Shown: piece after piece, positions 9,350 to 17,956 of the stretch
Layout: each line of letters opens with the position of its first letter
Position numbering within the stretch: position 1 is the stretch's first letter
The notes under the pieces: model-generated
What the model was told of the DNA's origin: nothing
Seen by the model: the letters and a program-made list of their open reading frames with translations, nothing else
Databases searched by the model: none
NCBI RefSeq assembly: GCF_001741865.1
Contig: NZ_CP017147.1
Span: 2,037,001 to 2,101,000 of the forward strand
From: Bosea vaviloviae
GTDB lineage: Bacteria > Pseudomonadota > Alphaproteobacteria > Rhizobiales > Beijerinckiaceae
DNA length: 64,000 nt
Direction: 5' to 3'
Position numbers and translations under genes: made by a program

Positions 9350-10006
9350 ATGACTAGCGATACGACCGCCCCGCTGAGCATCGCCGTCGTGCCGGTGACG
9401 CCCTTCCAGCAGAATTGCTCCATCGTCTGGTGCACCAAGACGATGCAGGCTGCGATCGTCGATCCCGGCGGCGATGTCCCGCAGATCCAGCGCGCCTTGG
9501 GCGAGCTTTCGGTGACGCCCGTCGCGATCTGGCTGACGCACGGCCATATCGACCATGCCGGTGGCGCGGCCGATCTCGCCGACGCCTTGTCGGTGCCGGT
9601 CATCGGTCCCCATGAGGCGGACAAGTTCCTGCTCGACGATCTGCCGGCCTCGGGCCTGCGCTTCGACATGCGCGGCATCAGGCCGGTGACGCCGACGCGC
9701 TGGCTCACTGAGGGCGATGAAGTCACGGTCGGGGAGGTCGCCTTCTCGGTCGCGCATGTACCCGGCCATACGCCGGGCCATGTCACCTTCTTCCAGAAGG
9801 ACCTGCGCTTCCTGCTGGCGGGCGACACGGTCTTCGCCGGCTCGGTCGGCCGCACCGATTTTCCCTATGGCAGCCACGAGACGTTGATCGCCGGCATCAA
9901 GGCCAAGCTCCTGCCGCTGGGCGACGACGTTCAGTTCCTGCCCGGCCACGGCCCGGCGAGCACGCTCGGCGAGGAGCGCCTGAACAACGAGTTCCTGCAA
10001 GGTTGA
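9350..10006 (+). CDS. MBL-fold metallo-hydrolase (YcbL / glyoxalase II-like)
   Basis: 218-residue metallo-beta-lactamase-fold protein. The metal-binding motif THGHIDHAGG (His64, His66, Asp68, His69) is intact, with further ligands in HVPGHTPGHV and LAGDTVFAGSVGR and the final His in LPGHGPAST. The short length and C-terminus are like the type II glyoxalase homologue YcbL rather than full GloB, which carries an extra substrate-binding domain. Likely hydrolyses a thioester such as S-lactoylglutathione, but the substrate is inferred only. A terminator-like hairpin follows 27 bp downstream. Confidence 0.88.
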   Translation: MTSDTTAPLSIAVVPVTPFQQNCSIVWCTKTMQAAIVDPGGDVPQIQRALGELSVTPVAIWLTHGHIDHAGGAADLADALSVPVIGPHEADKFLLDDLPASGLRFDMRGIRPVTPTRWLTEGDEVTVGEVAFSVAHVPGHTPGHVTFFQKDLRFLLAGDTVFAGSVGRTDFPYGSHETLIAGIKAKLLPLGDDVQFLPGHGPASTLGEERLNNEFLQG

Positions 10007-10033
10007 CGCGAAAAGACCGCTGATACGAAAAGA

Positions 10034-10057
10034 CCCGCAGCGGATAACCGCTACGGG
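10034..10057 (+). terminator. Terminator-like hairpin after the MBL gene
   Basis: CCCGCAGCGG (10034-10043), loop ATAA, CCGCTACGGG (10048-10057): a 10-bp stem with one mismatch, 27 bp after the stop. No T-run follows, so it would be a weak or Rho-assisted terminator. The rest of 10058-10220 shows nothing supported. Confidence 0.5.
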
Positions 10058-10220
10058 CCCTGGAAGAACCAACGGCCATGTCCTGAACGGCTGCGCGTAC
10101 ATCCGGCGTCAAACGTTCGGCTCATGGCCGTCTTCACCGACGCTGGAGGACAGTGGAACGCCCTCGACATCGTCGTGATCCCTATATGGGAGAGCAATGC
10201 GGCGGTTTCAAGGGCGCGCA

Positions 10221-10688
10221 TCAGCTTCGGTCCGGACGCCATTCATAGAGGATGTCCGGTTCACCTTCCTCATTGCCTGTCCCGTCGCCCATCTCGACGA
10301 TGTGGAAGCCATGAGCTTCGTAGAAGGCGCGGGCGCGGGCATTGCGCTGGAAGGTGAACAGCGTGAGCCGGGCCGGGCTCAGCTCCTTGGCCTTGGTGAG
10401 CATCAGCGAACCGATGCCGCGGCGATACCAGCCCGGCAGCAGGTAGAGCTGGTCGAGATCCTCGCCCTGCAAAGCGAGGACGCCGACGATGCTCTCGCCC
10501 GATCTGGCGATCCAGGTTTCGCGAGTCGTCAAAAGCGTGTCGGCAATCCAGCGGCGCGTCTGCGCGTCGCTGTGGACACGACGCAGGAACGGCAGGGCTT
10601 GAGTGCGGGAGGCAAGATAGAGCTCGGCGATCTCGGCGGCGTCGTCGGCCGTGGCGCGCTCGATCCGCGTTGCATCGCGGCGTTTCAT
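10221..10688 (-). CDS. GNAT-family N-acetyltransferase
   Basis: 155 residues of the Gcn5-related acetyltransferase fold. RRDATRIERATADDAAEIAELY opens the fold, the acetyl-CoA loop is in LYLLPGWYRRGIGSLMLTKAKEL (R-x-x-G-I-G), and the FTFQRNARARAFYEAHGF motif ends the domain. It moves an acetyl group from acetyl-CoA to an unknown amine. It reads toward the MBL gene, and its neighbour upstream on the same strand is the DUF1993 gene, 21 bp away, so they may be co-transcribed. Confidence 0.87.
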   Translation of the reverse strand: MKRRDATRIERATADDAAEIAELYLASRTQALPFLRRVHSDAQTRRWIADTLLTTRETWIARSGESIVGVLALQGEDLDQLYLLPGWYRRGIGSLMLTKAKELSPARLTLFTFQRNARARAFYEAHGFHIVEMGDGTGNEEGEPDILYEWRPDRS

Positions 10689-10709
10689 CTTGCCTCCCCG
10701 CTAAAGAGC

Positions 10710-11228
10710 TCAGGCGTCGAGAACGCCGTGCAGGAAGTCGCTCTTGCCGATCTGGATGCCGTTCTCGCGCAGGATCGCATAGGCGGTCGTGGCGTGGAAA
10801 TAGAAGTTCGGCACGGCAAAGCGCGTGAGGTAGGTCTCGCCCTTCATCGTCACCGTCGCCGACGGGCCGCGCGGGAAGGTCACATCCTTGGCGAGGCCCG
10901 CATCCAGCGCTGCATCATCGGTGTTCGCGACGAAGGCCAGCACCTTGGCGATGCGCGCCTTGAGCTCGGCGACGGTGGTCTCTTCGTCGGGAAATTTCGG
11001 ATTCTCGGCGCCGCTGACCCGTGCCGCCGCGTTCTTGGCGAAATCGCAGGCGAGCTGAATCTGGCGCGTGAAGGGCAGCATGTCGGGCGACAGCCGCGAC
11101 GACAGCAGAACCGCCGGGTCGATCTTGCGCTCGGCGGCCTGCGCGGCCGCTTTGTCGAGGATGGCGTCGAGCGCCTTGAGCGTCTGGATGAAGCCGGCAA
11201 ACGCGGCGGAGCGGGCGGTCAATGGCAT
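10710..11228 (-). CDS. DUF1993-family protein
   Basis: 172 residues from MPLTARSAAFAGFIQTLKALDAILDKA. The LSPDMLPFTRQIQLACDFAKNAAARV motif and the later RFAVPNFYFHATTAYAILRENG-IGKSDFLHG segment are characteristic of DUF1993, a DinB-like four-helix family of unknown function. Conserved His and Asp residues could bind a metal as in DinB proteins, but this is inference. ATG 11228 was chosen; the frame is open to 11324 but that extension would cross the hairpin at 11250, which looks like the efp terminator. Confidence 0.85.
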   Translation of the reverse strand: MPLTARSAAFAGFIQTLKALDAILDKAAAQAAERKIDPAVLLSSRLSPDMLPFTRQIQLACDFAKNAAARVSGAENPKFPDEETTVAELKARIAKVLAFVANTDDAALDAGLAKDVTFPRGPSATVTMKGETYLTRFAVPNFYFHATTAYAILRENGIQIGKSDFLHGVLDA

Positions 11229-11249
11229 CAGATCATCCTCGGATACGAA

Positions 11250-11271
11250 GACGGGCCCGGATGGGCCCGTC
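11250..11271 (-). terminator. Hairpin downstream of efp
   Basis: Perfect 9-bp stem GACGGGCCC / GGGCCCGTC with a 4-base loop, about 80 bp past the efp stop on the minus strand and just before the DUF1993 start. Best read as the efp terminator. It lacks a clear U-tract. Confidence 0.5.
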
Positions 11272-11352
11272 GCATCGCGAATATAGTTGCTGCCACGCCG
11301 TATACAGGGGCCGGCTGCGAACAAAGCGCGCCGAGATCAATCCTCCCCGAGA

Positions 11353-11922
11353 TCAATCCTTGGCGCGCTCGACATAGGCGCCGGTCTCCGTCATCACCAC
11401 GATGCGGACGCCGGGCCCGATATGCGGGGGAACGGCGGTGCGCACGCCGTTGACCAGGATCGCGGGCTTGTAGGAGGACGAGGCGGTCTGGCCCTTGGTG
11501 ACCGGCTCGGTCTCGGCGACCTCGACGACGACGCGCTGCGGCAATTCGATCGAGACCGCCTTCTCCTCGAACACCGAGAGCGAGACCTTCATGCCTTCCT
11601 GGAGATAGGGCGCCATGTCGCCGACCACGTCGCCATCGACGTTGATCTGGTCGAAGGTTTCGGGGTTCATGAAGACGTATTGCTCGCCGTCCTGGTAGAG
11701 ATAGGTGTAATCGCGATCCTCGACATAGGCGCGCTCGACCTGCTCGGTCGTCTTGTAGCGCTGCGTCATCTTGGTGCCGTCATGGATCCGGCGCATGTCG
11801 ATCTGTGTCGTCGGCGTGCCCTTGCCGGGGAAGAAGCTCTCGGCCGAGAGAACCGAGCAGAGATGCCCGTCGAGCTCGAGCACATTGCCCTTGCGGACGG
11901 ATGAAGCGATGACCTTAACCAC
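11353..11922 (-). CDS. efp: Elongation factor P
   Basis: 189-residue EF-P, which rescues ribosomes stalled at polyproline stretches. Three OB/KOW-type domains: KOW-like 1-64, central OB ([27 protein letters not shown]), and C-terminal OB ([22 protein letters not shown]...[10 protein letters not shown]). The loop that enters the peptidyl-transferase centre is FFPGKGTPT with Lys34, the residue beta-lysylated in Escherichia coli. That fits the divergent epmA and epmB genes 116 bp away, which encode the lysylation enzymes. The promoter must lie in the 11923-12038 gap. A 14-bp direct repeat (CCGAGATCAATCCT) covers the stop codon and the bases after it. Confidence 0.96.
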   Translation of the reverse strand: MVKVIASSVRKGNVLELDGHLCSVLSAESFFPGKGTPTTQIDMRRIHDGTKMTQRYKTTEQVERAYVEDRDYTYLYQDGEQYVFMNPETFDQINVDGDVVGDMAPYLQEGMKVSLSVFEEKAVSIELPQRVVVEVAETEPVTKGQTASSSYKPAILVNGVRTAVPPHIGPGVRIVVMTETGAYVERAKD

Positions 11923-12038
11923 GTGAAGCTTCCTTGACTGGTGCGCGGCTCTTGCGCGCGCTATTCGAATTCGTTGCCGCGCAACTACCGCATTCGCGGG
12001 CGAAACGGAAGCTGTCAGACGCTTTGACGCGAGACCCT

Positions 12039-13103
12039 ATGAACGACGGACCTCCTCCCTTCTGGCGGCCGGACATCCATGCCGACCGCCGGCACGCCTT
12101 GCTGGCGCGCGGGCGCATCAAGAGTGCGCTCCGGCGCTGGTTCGAGGCGCGCGATTTCGTCGAGGTCGAGGCGGCGATCCTGCAGCTCTCGCCTGGCAAC
12201 GAGACGCATCTCCACGGCTTTGCGACGGTCTTGATCGACGATGCCGGCGCGGGCCACCCCTATTACCTGCACACCTCGCCCGAATTCGCCGCCAAGAAGC
12301 TGCTGGCGGCGGGCGAGCCGCGGATCTTCGATTTCGCCCGCGTCTTCCGCAACCGCGAGCGCACGGCGCTGCACCATCCCGAATTCACGATGCTGGAATG
12401 GTACCGGGCCGGCGAGGACTATGAGAGTTTGATGGCCGACAGCGCCGCGCTGCTGGCCGAGGCCGCGCGGGCGGCAGGCGCCACATTGCTGCAATGGCGC
12501 GGCGTGGAGGCTGATCCCTTTGCCGAGCCTGAGCGCCTGACGCTGCACGACGCCTTCGCGCGCCATGCCGGCATCGATCTGCTGGCGACGATCGGGCAAG
12601 ACGGCGCGACCGATCGCGCTGCGCTCGCGAGAGCCGCCATCGCTGCCGGCATCAGGCTGGTTGAAGACGATAGCTGGTCCGACATCTTCAGCCGCGTCCT
12701 GTCCGAACGGATCGAGCCGCATCTCGGTCAAGGCCGTGCCACGATCCTGTGTGAGTATCCGATTTCCGAGGCCGCCCTGGCGCGGCCCAAGCCCGGCGAT
12801 GGCAGGATTGCCGAGCGCTTCGAGCTTTATGCCTGCGGCGTCGAGCTCGCCAACGCCTTCGGCGAACTCACCGACCCGGCCGAGCAGCGCCGGCGCTTCG
12901 AGGCCGATATGGACGAGAAGGCGCGCATCTACGGCGAACGCTACCCGGTCGACGAGGATTTCCTGGCCGCGCTCGCGCAGATGCCGCAGGCTTCGGGCAT
13001 CGCGCTTGGCTTCGACCGGCTGGTGATGCTCTGCACGGGTGCGCCGCGGATCGAGGATGTGCTCTGGACGCCGGTGGCGGAACCGGGCAGGAGGCAGGCA
13101 TGA
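12039..13103 (+). CDS. epmA: EF-P beta-lysine ligase EpmA (PoxA/GenX/YjeA)
   Basis: 354-residue class II lysyl-tRNA-synthetase paralogue without the anticodon-binding domain. It activates (R)-beta-lysine with ATP and attaches it to Lys34 of EF-P. Class II motif 2 is FRNRERTALHHPEFTMLEWYRAG and motif 3 is GIALGFDRLVML. The LSPGNETHLHGF segment after motif 1 is typical of GenX. ATG 12039 (MNDGPPPFWRPDIHADRR) was preferred. The frame is open to 11934 but those residues do not resemble the family. Its stop overlaps epmB (ATGA). Confidence 0.94.
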   Translation: MNDGPPPFWRPDIHADRRHALLARGRIKSALRRWFEARDFVEVEAAILQLSPGNETHLHGFATVLIDDAGAGHPYYLHTSPEFAAKKLLAAGEPRIFDFARVFRNRERTALHHPEFTMLEWYRAGEDYESLMADSAALLAEAARAAGATLLQWRGVEADPFAEPERLTLHDAFARHAGIDLLATIGQDGATDRAALARAAIAAGIRLVEDDSWSDIFSRVLSERIEPHLGQGRATILCEYPISEAALARPKPGDGRIAERFELYACGVELANAFGELTDPAEQRRRFEADMDEKARIYGERYPVDEDFLAALAQMPQASGIALGFDRLVMLCTGAPRIEDVLWTPVAEPGRRQA

Positions 13104-14152
13104 ACGCCCATACGCCCATGCGGAGCATCGATGCGCTGATCGCGCAGGGGCTCGTCGCGCCTGAAAAGCGTGACGGGCTGGATGCCGTCGCCCGGCGCTA
13201 CGCCGTCTCCGTGACGCCGGCCATGGCGGCTCTGATCGACCCCGCCGACCCAGCCGACCCGATCGCGCGGCAGTTCGTGCCCGACTCGGCCGAGCTTGTC
13301 ACCTTGCCGCAGGAACTGGCCGATCCAATCGGCGACGAGGCGCATTCGCCGGTCGAGGGCGTGGTCCATCGCTATCCCGATCGCGCCTTGCTCAAGCTTG
13401 TCCATGCCTGCCCTGTCTATTGCCGCTTCTGCTTCCGCCGCGAGATGGTCGGCCCCGGCGGGGATGCGCTGACCGGCGAGAAGCTTGACGCGGCGCTGGC
13501 CTATCTCGCCTCCCGGCCGGAGATCTGGGAGGTCATCATGACGGGCGGTGACCCGCTGATCCTCTCCGCCAGGCGCGTCCGCGAGATCGCGGCGCGGCTT
13601 GCCGAGCTCGCGCATATCAAGGTCGCGCGTTGGCATACCCGTGTGCCGATGGTCCAGCCGGAGCGCGTCACGGCAGACTATGCTCGGGCGCTTCGCGTCC
13701 CCGGCAAGGCGAGCTACATCGCGGTCCATGCCAACCACCCGCGCGAATTCACTGATGCCGCCTGCGCCGCGCTCGCCCGCCTCAATGATGCCGGCCATGT
13801 GCTGATCAGCCAGAGCGTTTTGCTCAAGGGCGTCAACGCCGATATCGAGACCCTTGGCGCGCTGATGCGCGCCTTCGTCGAGAACCGGGTGAAGCCTTAT
13901 TACCTACACCATCCCGATCTCGCGCCCGGCACCTCACAGTTCCGGCTCTCGCTGGAGGAGGGGCAGGCGCTGGTCAAAAGCCTGAGGGGCCATCTTTCAG
14001 GGCTGTGCCAGCCGACCTATATCCTCGACATCCCTGGTGGGGCAGGCAAGATCCCGGTCGGTCCCGCCTTTCTCTCGGGCTGCGAGACACCCGGCGCGGA
14101 GGCTTTCGCCGAGGATCGCCATGGTGAGTTTCACCGCTACCCGCCGGCCTGA
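13100..14152 (+). CDS. epmB: EF-P beta-lysylation protein EpmB (lysine 2,3-aminomutase family)
   Basis: 350-residue radical-SAM enzyme. The [4Fe-4S] motif ACPVYCRFCFRRE gives Cys104, Cys108 and Cys111. SAM-binding and barrel segments include VIMTGGDPLILS and WHTRVPMVQP, and the PLP lysine is in DIPGGAGKIPV near residue 317. EpmB converts (S)-alpha-lysine to (R)-beta-lysine for EpmA. Free-standing KamA is longer and has an extra C-terminal domain, so this length and the 4-bp overlap with epmA favour EpmB. Confidence 0.94.
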   Translation: MNAHTPMRSIDALIAQGLVAPEKRDGLDAVARRYAVSVTPAMAALIDPADPADPIARQFVPDSAELVTLPQELADPIGDEAHSPVEGVVHRYPDRALLKLVHACPVYCRFCFRREMVGPGGDALTGEKLDAALAYLASRPEIWEVIMTGGDPLILSARRVREIAARLAELAHIKVARWHTRVPMVQPERVTADYARALRVPGKASYIAVHANHPREFTDAACAALARLNDAGHVLISQSVLLKGVNADIETLGALMRAFVENRVKPYYLHHPDLAPGTSQFRLSLEEGQALVKSLRGHLSGLCQPTYILDIPGGAGKIPVGPAFLSGCETPGAEAFAEDRHGEFHRYPPA

Positions 14153-14192
14153 CGCATAGAGCCGCCAGCGTGCGGCCATGGAAGGACATGCC

Positions 14193-14837
14193 ATGCAAGA
14201 GAAGATGCCCATCGCGATCGTCTCGGACGTCGTTTGCCCCTGGTGCTTCGTCGGCAAGGCGCGGCTGGAAAAAGCGCTCGATGCGCATGGCTTGACCGAC
14301 CGCGTCGCCATCACCTGGCTGCCCTATGAGCTGAACCCGGACATGCCGGCGGAAGGGATGGACCGTACGGCCTATCTCGACGCCAAATTCGGCCCCGGCA
14401 AGCGCAAGGAGATCGAGGTCAGGCTCTCGGAGGCGGCGCTCGAAAGCGGCATCACCTTCAACTGGGCCAAGGTCACCAGGAGCGTGAACACGCGCATGGC
14501 GCATATGTTGATCGCCGCCGCCTCGACCGTGCAGCGTGGCAGCGACATGACGGCGGCGCTGTTCAAGGCCTATTTCCAGGAGGGCCGCGACATCGGCAAT
14601 CTGGAGACGCTGGTCGAGATCGCAGTCGAGCAGGGTTTTGACGAACAGGCGGCCCGCGACGAGCTCACCAATGACGAATTGCGCGAGACCATCATCGGCT
14701 TGGAGGCTCATGCCCAGAAGGTCGGCGTCACCGGCGTGCCCTTCTTCATCATCGACGGCAAGCTCGCGGTTTCCGGCGCGCAGACCGCCGATGTCTGGGC
14801 GCAGGTGTTCCAGCAGGTGATGCGCGACGCGGCTTGA
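14193..14837 (+). CDS. DsbA-family oxidoreductase (FrnE-like)
   Basis: 214-residue thioredoxin-fold protein with no signal peptide, so cytoplasmic. The redox motif is VVCPWCFVGKARLEKAL (Cys15-Pro-Trp-Cys18), and GVTGVPFFIIDGKLAVSGAQ contains the cis-Pro loop. This is the FrnE/2-hydroxychromene-isomerase branch of the DsbA superfamily, acting as a thiol oxidoreductase or isomerase. ATG 14193 follows GGAAGGA at good spacing. The upstream ATG 14178 lies in that ribosome-binding site. The next gene begins 9 bp after the stop. Confidence 0.9.
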   Translation: MQEKMPIAIVSDVVCPWCFVGKARLEKALDAHGLTDRVAITWLPYELNPDMPAEGMDRTAYLDAKFGPGKRKEIEVRLSEAALESGITFNWAKVTRSVNTRMAHMLIAAASTVQRGSDMTAALFKAYFQEGRDIGNLETLVEIAVEQGFDEQAARDELTNDELRETIIGLEAHAQKVGVTGVPFFIIDGKLAVSGAQTADVWAQVFQQVMRDAA

Positions 14838-14845
14838 GCCCGAGC

Positions 14846-15430
14846 ATGGCGATCGCGCGCTATCTGAGCCATCCGCAGGTCCAGATCGACCCTGCGGTCC
14901 CTGTGCCCGATTGGGGCTTGTCGCCGCTTGGCCTGGCGCGAACACAAGCCTTCGCGGGCGCGTCGCTGCTCCATGCCACGCGCCGGATCGTCTCGTCCGG
15001 CGAACGCAAGGCGATCGAGACTGCGCAATGCATTGCCTCCGTGCTCGGCATTGCCGTCGAAATTCGTCACGCCATGCATGAGAACGACCGCTCGGCGACC
15101 GGCTATCTGCCGCCGCCGGAGTTCGAGGCGATGGCCGATGCGTTCTTCGCCTCGCCGTCGCTCAGCATTCGCGGCTGGGAGCGTGCGGTCGACGCGCAGG
15201 CGCGGATCCTGCGCGAGGTCGAGGCCGTGCTGGCCGAACCGGGTGAGGGTGATATCCTGTTCGTCGGGCATGGCGGCGTCGGCACATTGTTGCTCTGCCA
15301 TCTCGGGGCGGAGCCGATAGCGCGCAAACGGGATCAACCTGGCGGAGGCGGCAATCTTTTCGCATTCGACGCCGCGACACGAATCGTGCACCACGCGTGG
15401 CGCGCGATGGAGGAGGTGGCTGGCCAATGA
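14846..15430 (+). CDS. Histidine-phosphatase-superfamily protein with altered RHG motif
   Basis: 194 residues. The fold pattern is that of the histidine phosphatase (phosphoglycerate mutase-like) clan: [36 protein letters not shown], the [19 protein letters not shown] acid region, and [17 protein letters not shown] with the second His. The usual N-terminal RHG is replaced by SHP (residues [10 protein letters not shown]), so the phosphate-clamping Arg is missing while the His is kept. Activity is therefore uncertain. It lies between the dsbA-like gene and pyrF, whose start overlaps its stop by 4 bp. Confidence 0.8.
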   Translation: MAIARYLSHPQVQIDPAVPVPDWGLSPLGLARTQAFAGASLLHATRRIVSSGERKAIETAQCIASVLGIAVEIRHAMHENDRSATGYLPPPEFEAMADAFFASPSLSIRGWERAVDAQARILREVEAVLAEPGEGDILFVGHGGVGTLLLCHLGAEPIARKRDQPGGGGNLFAFDAATRIVHHAWRAMEEVAGQ

Positions 15431-16134
15431 CGCAGAAGATCAACGACCTTCGTGACCGCATGATCGTCGCGCTCGACGTGCCGACGATCTGGGACGCTTA
15501 TCGCATCGTCTCGCAGCTCGGCGACGAGGCGAGCTTCTACAAGATCGGTTACGCGCTCGCCTTCGCCGGCGGCCTGCAGCTTACCCAGCAATTGGTGGCC
15601 GAGGGCAAGAAGGTCTTTCTCGACCTGAAGCTGCACGACATCGGCAATACGGTCACGGAAGGCGTGCAGTCGCTGAGCAATCTCGGCGTCGACTTCCTCA
15701 CCGTGCATGCCTATCCGCAGACCATGCGCGGCGCGGTCGAGGGACGGGCGGAGGCGGCGCTGAAGCTTCTCGCGGTCACGGCCTTGACCTCCTATGACGA
15801 TGGCGATCTGCGCGACGCCGGCTATGGGCTCGCCGTGCGCGATCTCGTGCGGATGCGCGCCGAGCAGGCCCGCACCACCGGCATCGACGGCATCGTCTGC
15901 TCCGCGGCCGAGACCGAGATCGTGCGCGACGTCGTCGGCGCCGACATGCTGATCGTGACGCCGGGGATCCGCCCCGCCGGGAGCGCCGCAGGCGACCAGA
16001 AGCGGACGCTGACGCCGGGCGAGGCGATCCGCGCCGGTGTCGACCACCTTGTCATCGGGCGTCCCATTATCCGCGCGGCAGACCCGCGTGGAGCGGCCGC
16101 CGCGATCATGGACGAGATCGCCGCGGCCTCATAA
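15427..16134 (+). CDS. pyrF: Orotidine 5'-phosphate decarboxylase
   Basis: 235-residue TIM-barrel enzyme that decarboxylates OMP to UMP, the last step of pyrimidine synthesis. [10 protein letters not shown] opens the barrel. The catalytic array [13 protein letters not shown] supplies Asp66, Lys68 and Asp71, and VTPGIRPAG with DHLVIGRPI forms the phosphate-binding end. ATG 15427 overlaps the preceding stop (ATGA) and gives the canonical N-terminus. The frame is open further upstream to 15397 but without support. Confidence 0.95.
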   Translation: MTQKINDLRDRMIVALDVPTIWDAYRIVSQLGDEASFYKIGYALAFAGGLQLTQQLVAEGKKVFLDLKLHDIGNTVTEGVQSLSNLGVDFLTVHAYPQTMRGAVEGRAEAALKLLAVTALTSYDDGDLRDAGYGLAVRDLVRMRAEQARTTGIDGIVCSAAETEIVRDVVGADMLIVTPGIRPAGSAAGDQKRTLTPGEAIRAGVDHLVIGRPIIRAADPRGAAAAIMDEIAAAS

Positions 16135-16176
16135 GCTCGCGCGCTCCAACCGAACCACGCAGAGACGGATACGGAA

Positions 16177-16464
16177 ATGCCCAAGGGATATGTCGTGGCG
16201 CGCGCCAAGGTTACCGACGCCACCAAATGGGCGGCCTATGCCGCCAAGGCCTCGGACGCGATGAAGATCTATGGCGGCACGCCGATCGTGCGCGGCGGCC
16301 AGATGACGGTGGCCGAGGGCGAGGGCCGGGCCCGCAACATCGTCATCGAATTCGCCGATTTCGCCTCGGCCAAGTCCTATGTCGGCTCGCCGGAATATGC
16401 CGAGGCGCGCAAGCTGCGCGAGGGCGCCGGCGAACTCGACATCGTCGTCGTCGAGGGGGTCTGA
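16177..16464 (+). CDS. DUF1330-family protein (copy 1)
   Basis: 95-residue ferredoxin-like dimeric alpha-beta-barrel domain. KGYVVARAKVTDATKWAAYA, the middle YGGTPIVRGGQM, and ARNIVIEFADFASAKSYVGSPEY are diagnostic for DUF1330. Function is unknown; the fold is shared with small heme or quinone-acting oxygenases. It is followed 4 bp later by a second paralogue, so the pair is one transcript and probably acts as a hetero- or homodimer. Confidence 0.88.
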   Translation: MPKGYVVARAKVTDATKWAAYAAKASDAMKIYGGTPIVRGGQMTVAEGEGRARNIVIEFADFASAKSYVGSPEYAEARKLREGAGELDIVVVEGV

Positions 16465-16468
16465 AGCC

Positions 16469-16777
16469 ATGGCGAAGGGCTATTGGATCGCGCGTGTCGA
16501 TGTCGAGAACACGGCCGCCTATGACAGCTACCGCGCGCTGAACGCGATCGCCTTCGCCAAATACGGCGCGAAGTTCCTGGTGCGCGGCGGCGACTACAAG
16601 CTCGCCCGCGGCGAGGGCCGCAAGCACAATGTCGTCCTCGAGTTCAAGGACGAGGCGACGGCACGTGCCTGCTACGATTCGCCGGAATACCAGGAGGCGG
16701 TGAAGTACCTCGCCCAGGCCGGCAAATCCGACCTCGTCATCATCGGCGGCTATGACGGCGCCCAGCCGGGGGATTGA
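16469..16777 (+). CDS. DUF1330-family protein (copy 2)
   Basis: 102 residues with the same architecture as the gene just upstream (KGYWIARVDVENTAAYDSYRALN, AKFLVRGGDYKLARGEGRKHNVVLEFKDEATARACYDSPEY). The two copies share the order of motifs but differ at many positions, so this is an old tandem duplication. Start ATG 16469 was chosen because MAKGYW matches the family beginning and the stop of copy 1 is only 4 bp away. Confidence 0.88.
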   Translation: MAKGYWIARVDVENTAAYDSYRALNAIAFAKYGAKFLVRGGDYKLARGEGRKHNVVLEFKDEATARACYDSPEYQEAVKYLAQAGKSDLVIIGGYDGAQPGD

Positions 16778-16817
16778 GGCGTTTGATTCTGGGATGACGC
16801 CGCGTTCGTGACCGAGG

Positions 16818-17933
16818 ATGGCGAACATAGTGACGCTGCACGACAAGACCACGCTCACCGCCATCGGCGTCATCAGCGGCACCTCGATGGATGGCATCGA
16901 CGTGTCGATCGTCAGCAGCGACGGCCAGGATACGCCGCGCTTCGGCGCCGGCGCCTCCTACCCCTATCGCGACAGCACACGGCGTGAACTGCAGGCACTG
17001 GTCGCTGAGGCCGAGCGCGCGCTGACCGAACCGCTTGTCGAGCTCGAGGCGGCGGTGACCGCCGACCATCTCGCGGCGGTCGAGCGTTTCATCGCCGAGC
17101 AGAAGCTCGATCCAGCCGCGATCGATCTCGTCGGCCTGCATGGCCAGACCGTCTATCACCGGCCCGAACAGCGCTTCACCCGCCAGCTCATCGATGGGCC
17201 GGCGGTAGCGCAGGCGCTCGGCATCGCCACCGTCGATCGCTTCCGCCATGCCGATGTCGCGGCGGGCGGCGAGGGGGCGCCCTTCGCGCCGCTCTACCAC
17301 CGGGCATTGGCGCAGGCGCTGGAGCAGCCGGTCATGGTCTTGAATCTCGGCGGCGTCGGCAACGTCACCTATATCGACGGCGAGACCGTGATCGCCTTCG
17401 ACACCGGCCCGGCAAGCGCGATCCTCGATGATTTCGTGCTGCGCCGGCAGGGCCGCACTTATGATGCCGACGGTGCGCTCTCAGCGAGCGGGCAGGTGCG
17501 GCAGGAGCTGGTCGCGGGCTTCATGCAGAACTCCTATTTCGACCGTCCCGCGCCGAAATCGCTCGATCGCAACGATTTTCACCGCCGCGCCCAGGTCGTC
17601 GAGGCCTTGCCGGATGCCGATGGCGCCGCCACGCTCGCCGCCTTCACAATCGAGAGCGTCGTCGCCTCGCTGCGCCATGTGCCTGATGTGCCCAAGCGCT
17701 GGCTCGTCACCGGCGGCGGACGGCTGAACCGGCATTTCATGGCGCAGCTCGCGAGCCGCCTCGGCGTTCCCGTCGAGCCGGTCGAGGCGGCAGGCTGGGA
17801 CGGCGATGCGCTGGAAGCCCAGACCTTCGCCTATCTTGCGATCCGCTCGGTCAAGGGGCTGCCGCTCAGCCTGCCCGGCACGACCGGCGTGCCGCAGCCG
17901 ATGACAGGCGGGCGGCTGAACCGCGTCGGCTGA
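16818..17933 (+). CDS. anmK: Anhydro-N-acetylmuramic acid kinase
   Basis: 371 residues. The phosphate-1 loop GVISGTSMDGIDVSIV is diagnostic of AnmK, followed by DLVGLHGQTVYHRP and VMVLNLGGVGNVTYI with GPASAILDDF. The ASKHA-fold kinase cleaves and phosphorylates 1,6-anhydro-MurNAc, giving MurNAc-6-phosphate during cell-wall recycling. Length is normal. No murQ etherase lies beside it in this window. The unrelated VOC gene follows 23 bp later and may be co-transcribed. Confidence 0.95.
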   Translation: MANIVTLHDKTTLTAIGVISGTSMDGIDVSIVSSDGQDTPRFGAGASYPYRDSTRRELQALVAEAERALTEPLVELEAAVTADHLAAVERFIAEQKLDPAAIDLVGLHGQTVYHRPEQRFTRQLIDGPAVAQALGIATVDRFRHADVAAGGEGAPFAPLYHRALAQALEQPVMVLNLGGVGNVTYIDGETVIAFDTGPASAILDDFVLRRQGRTYDADGALSASGQVRQELVAGFMQNSYFDRPAPKSLDRNDFHRRAQVVEALPDADGAATLAAFTIESVVASLRHVPDVPKRWLVTGGGRLNRHFMAQLASRLGVPVEPVEAAGWDGDALEAQTFAYLAIRSVKGLPLSLPGTTGVPQPMTGGRLNRVG

Positions 17934-17956
17934 CCGCAGGATCAAGGAGCATCGCA

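Noticed and set aside
10124..10357. Short plus-strand frame before the GNAT gene
   Set aside because: It runs through the opposite strand of the acetyltransferase, has no motif and no clear ribosome-binding site.
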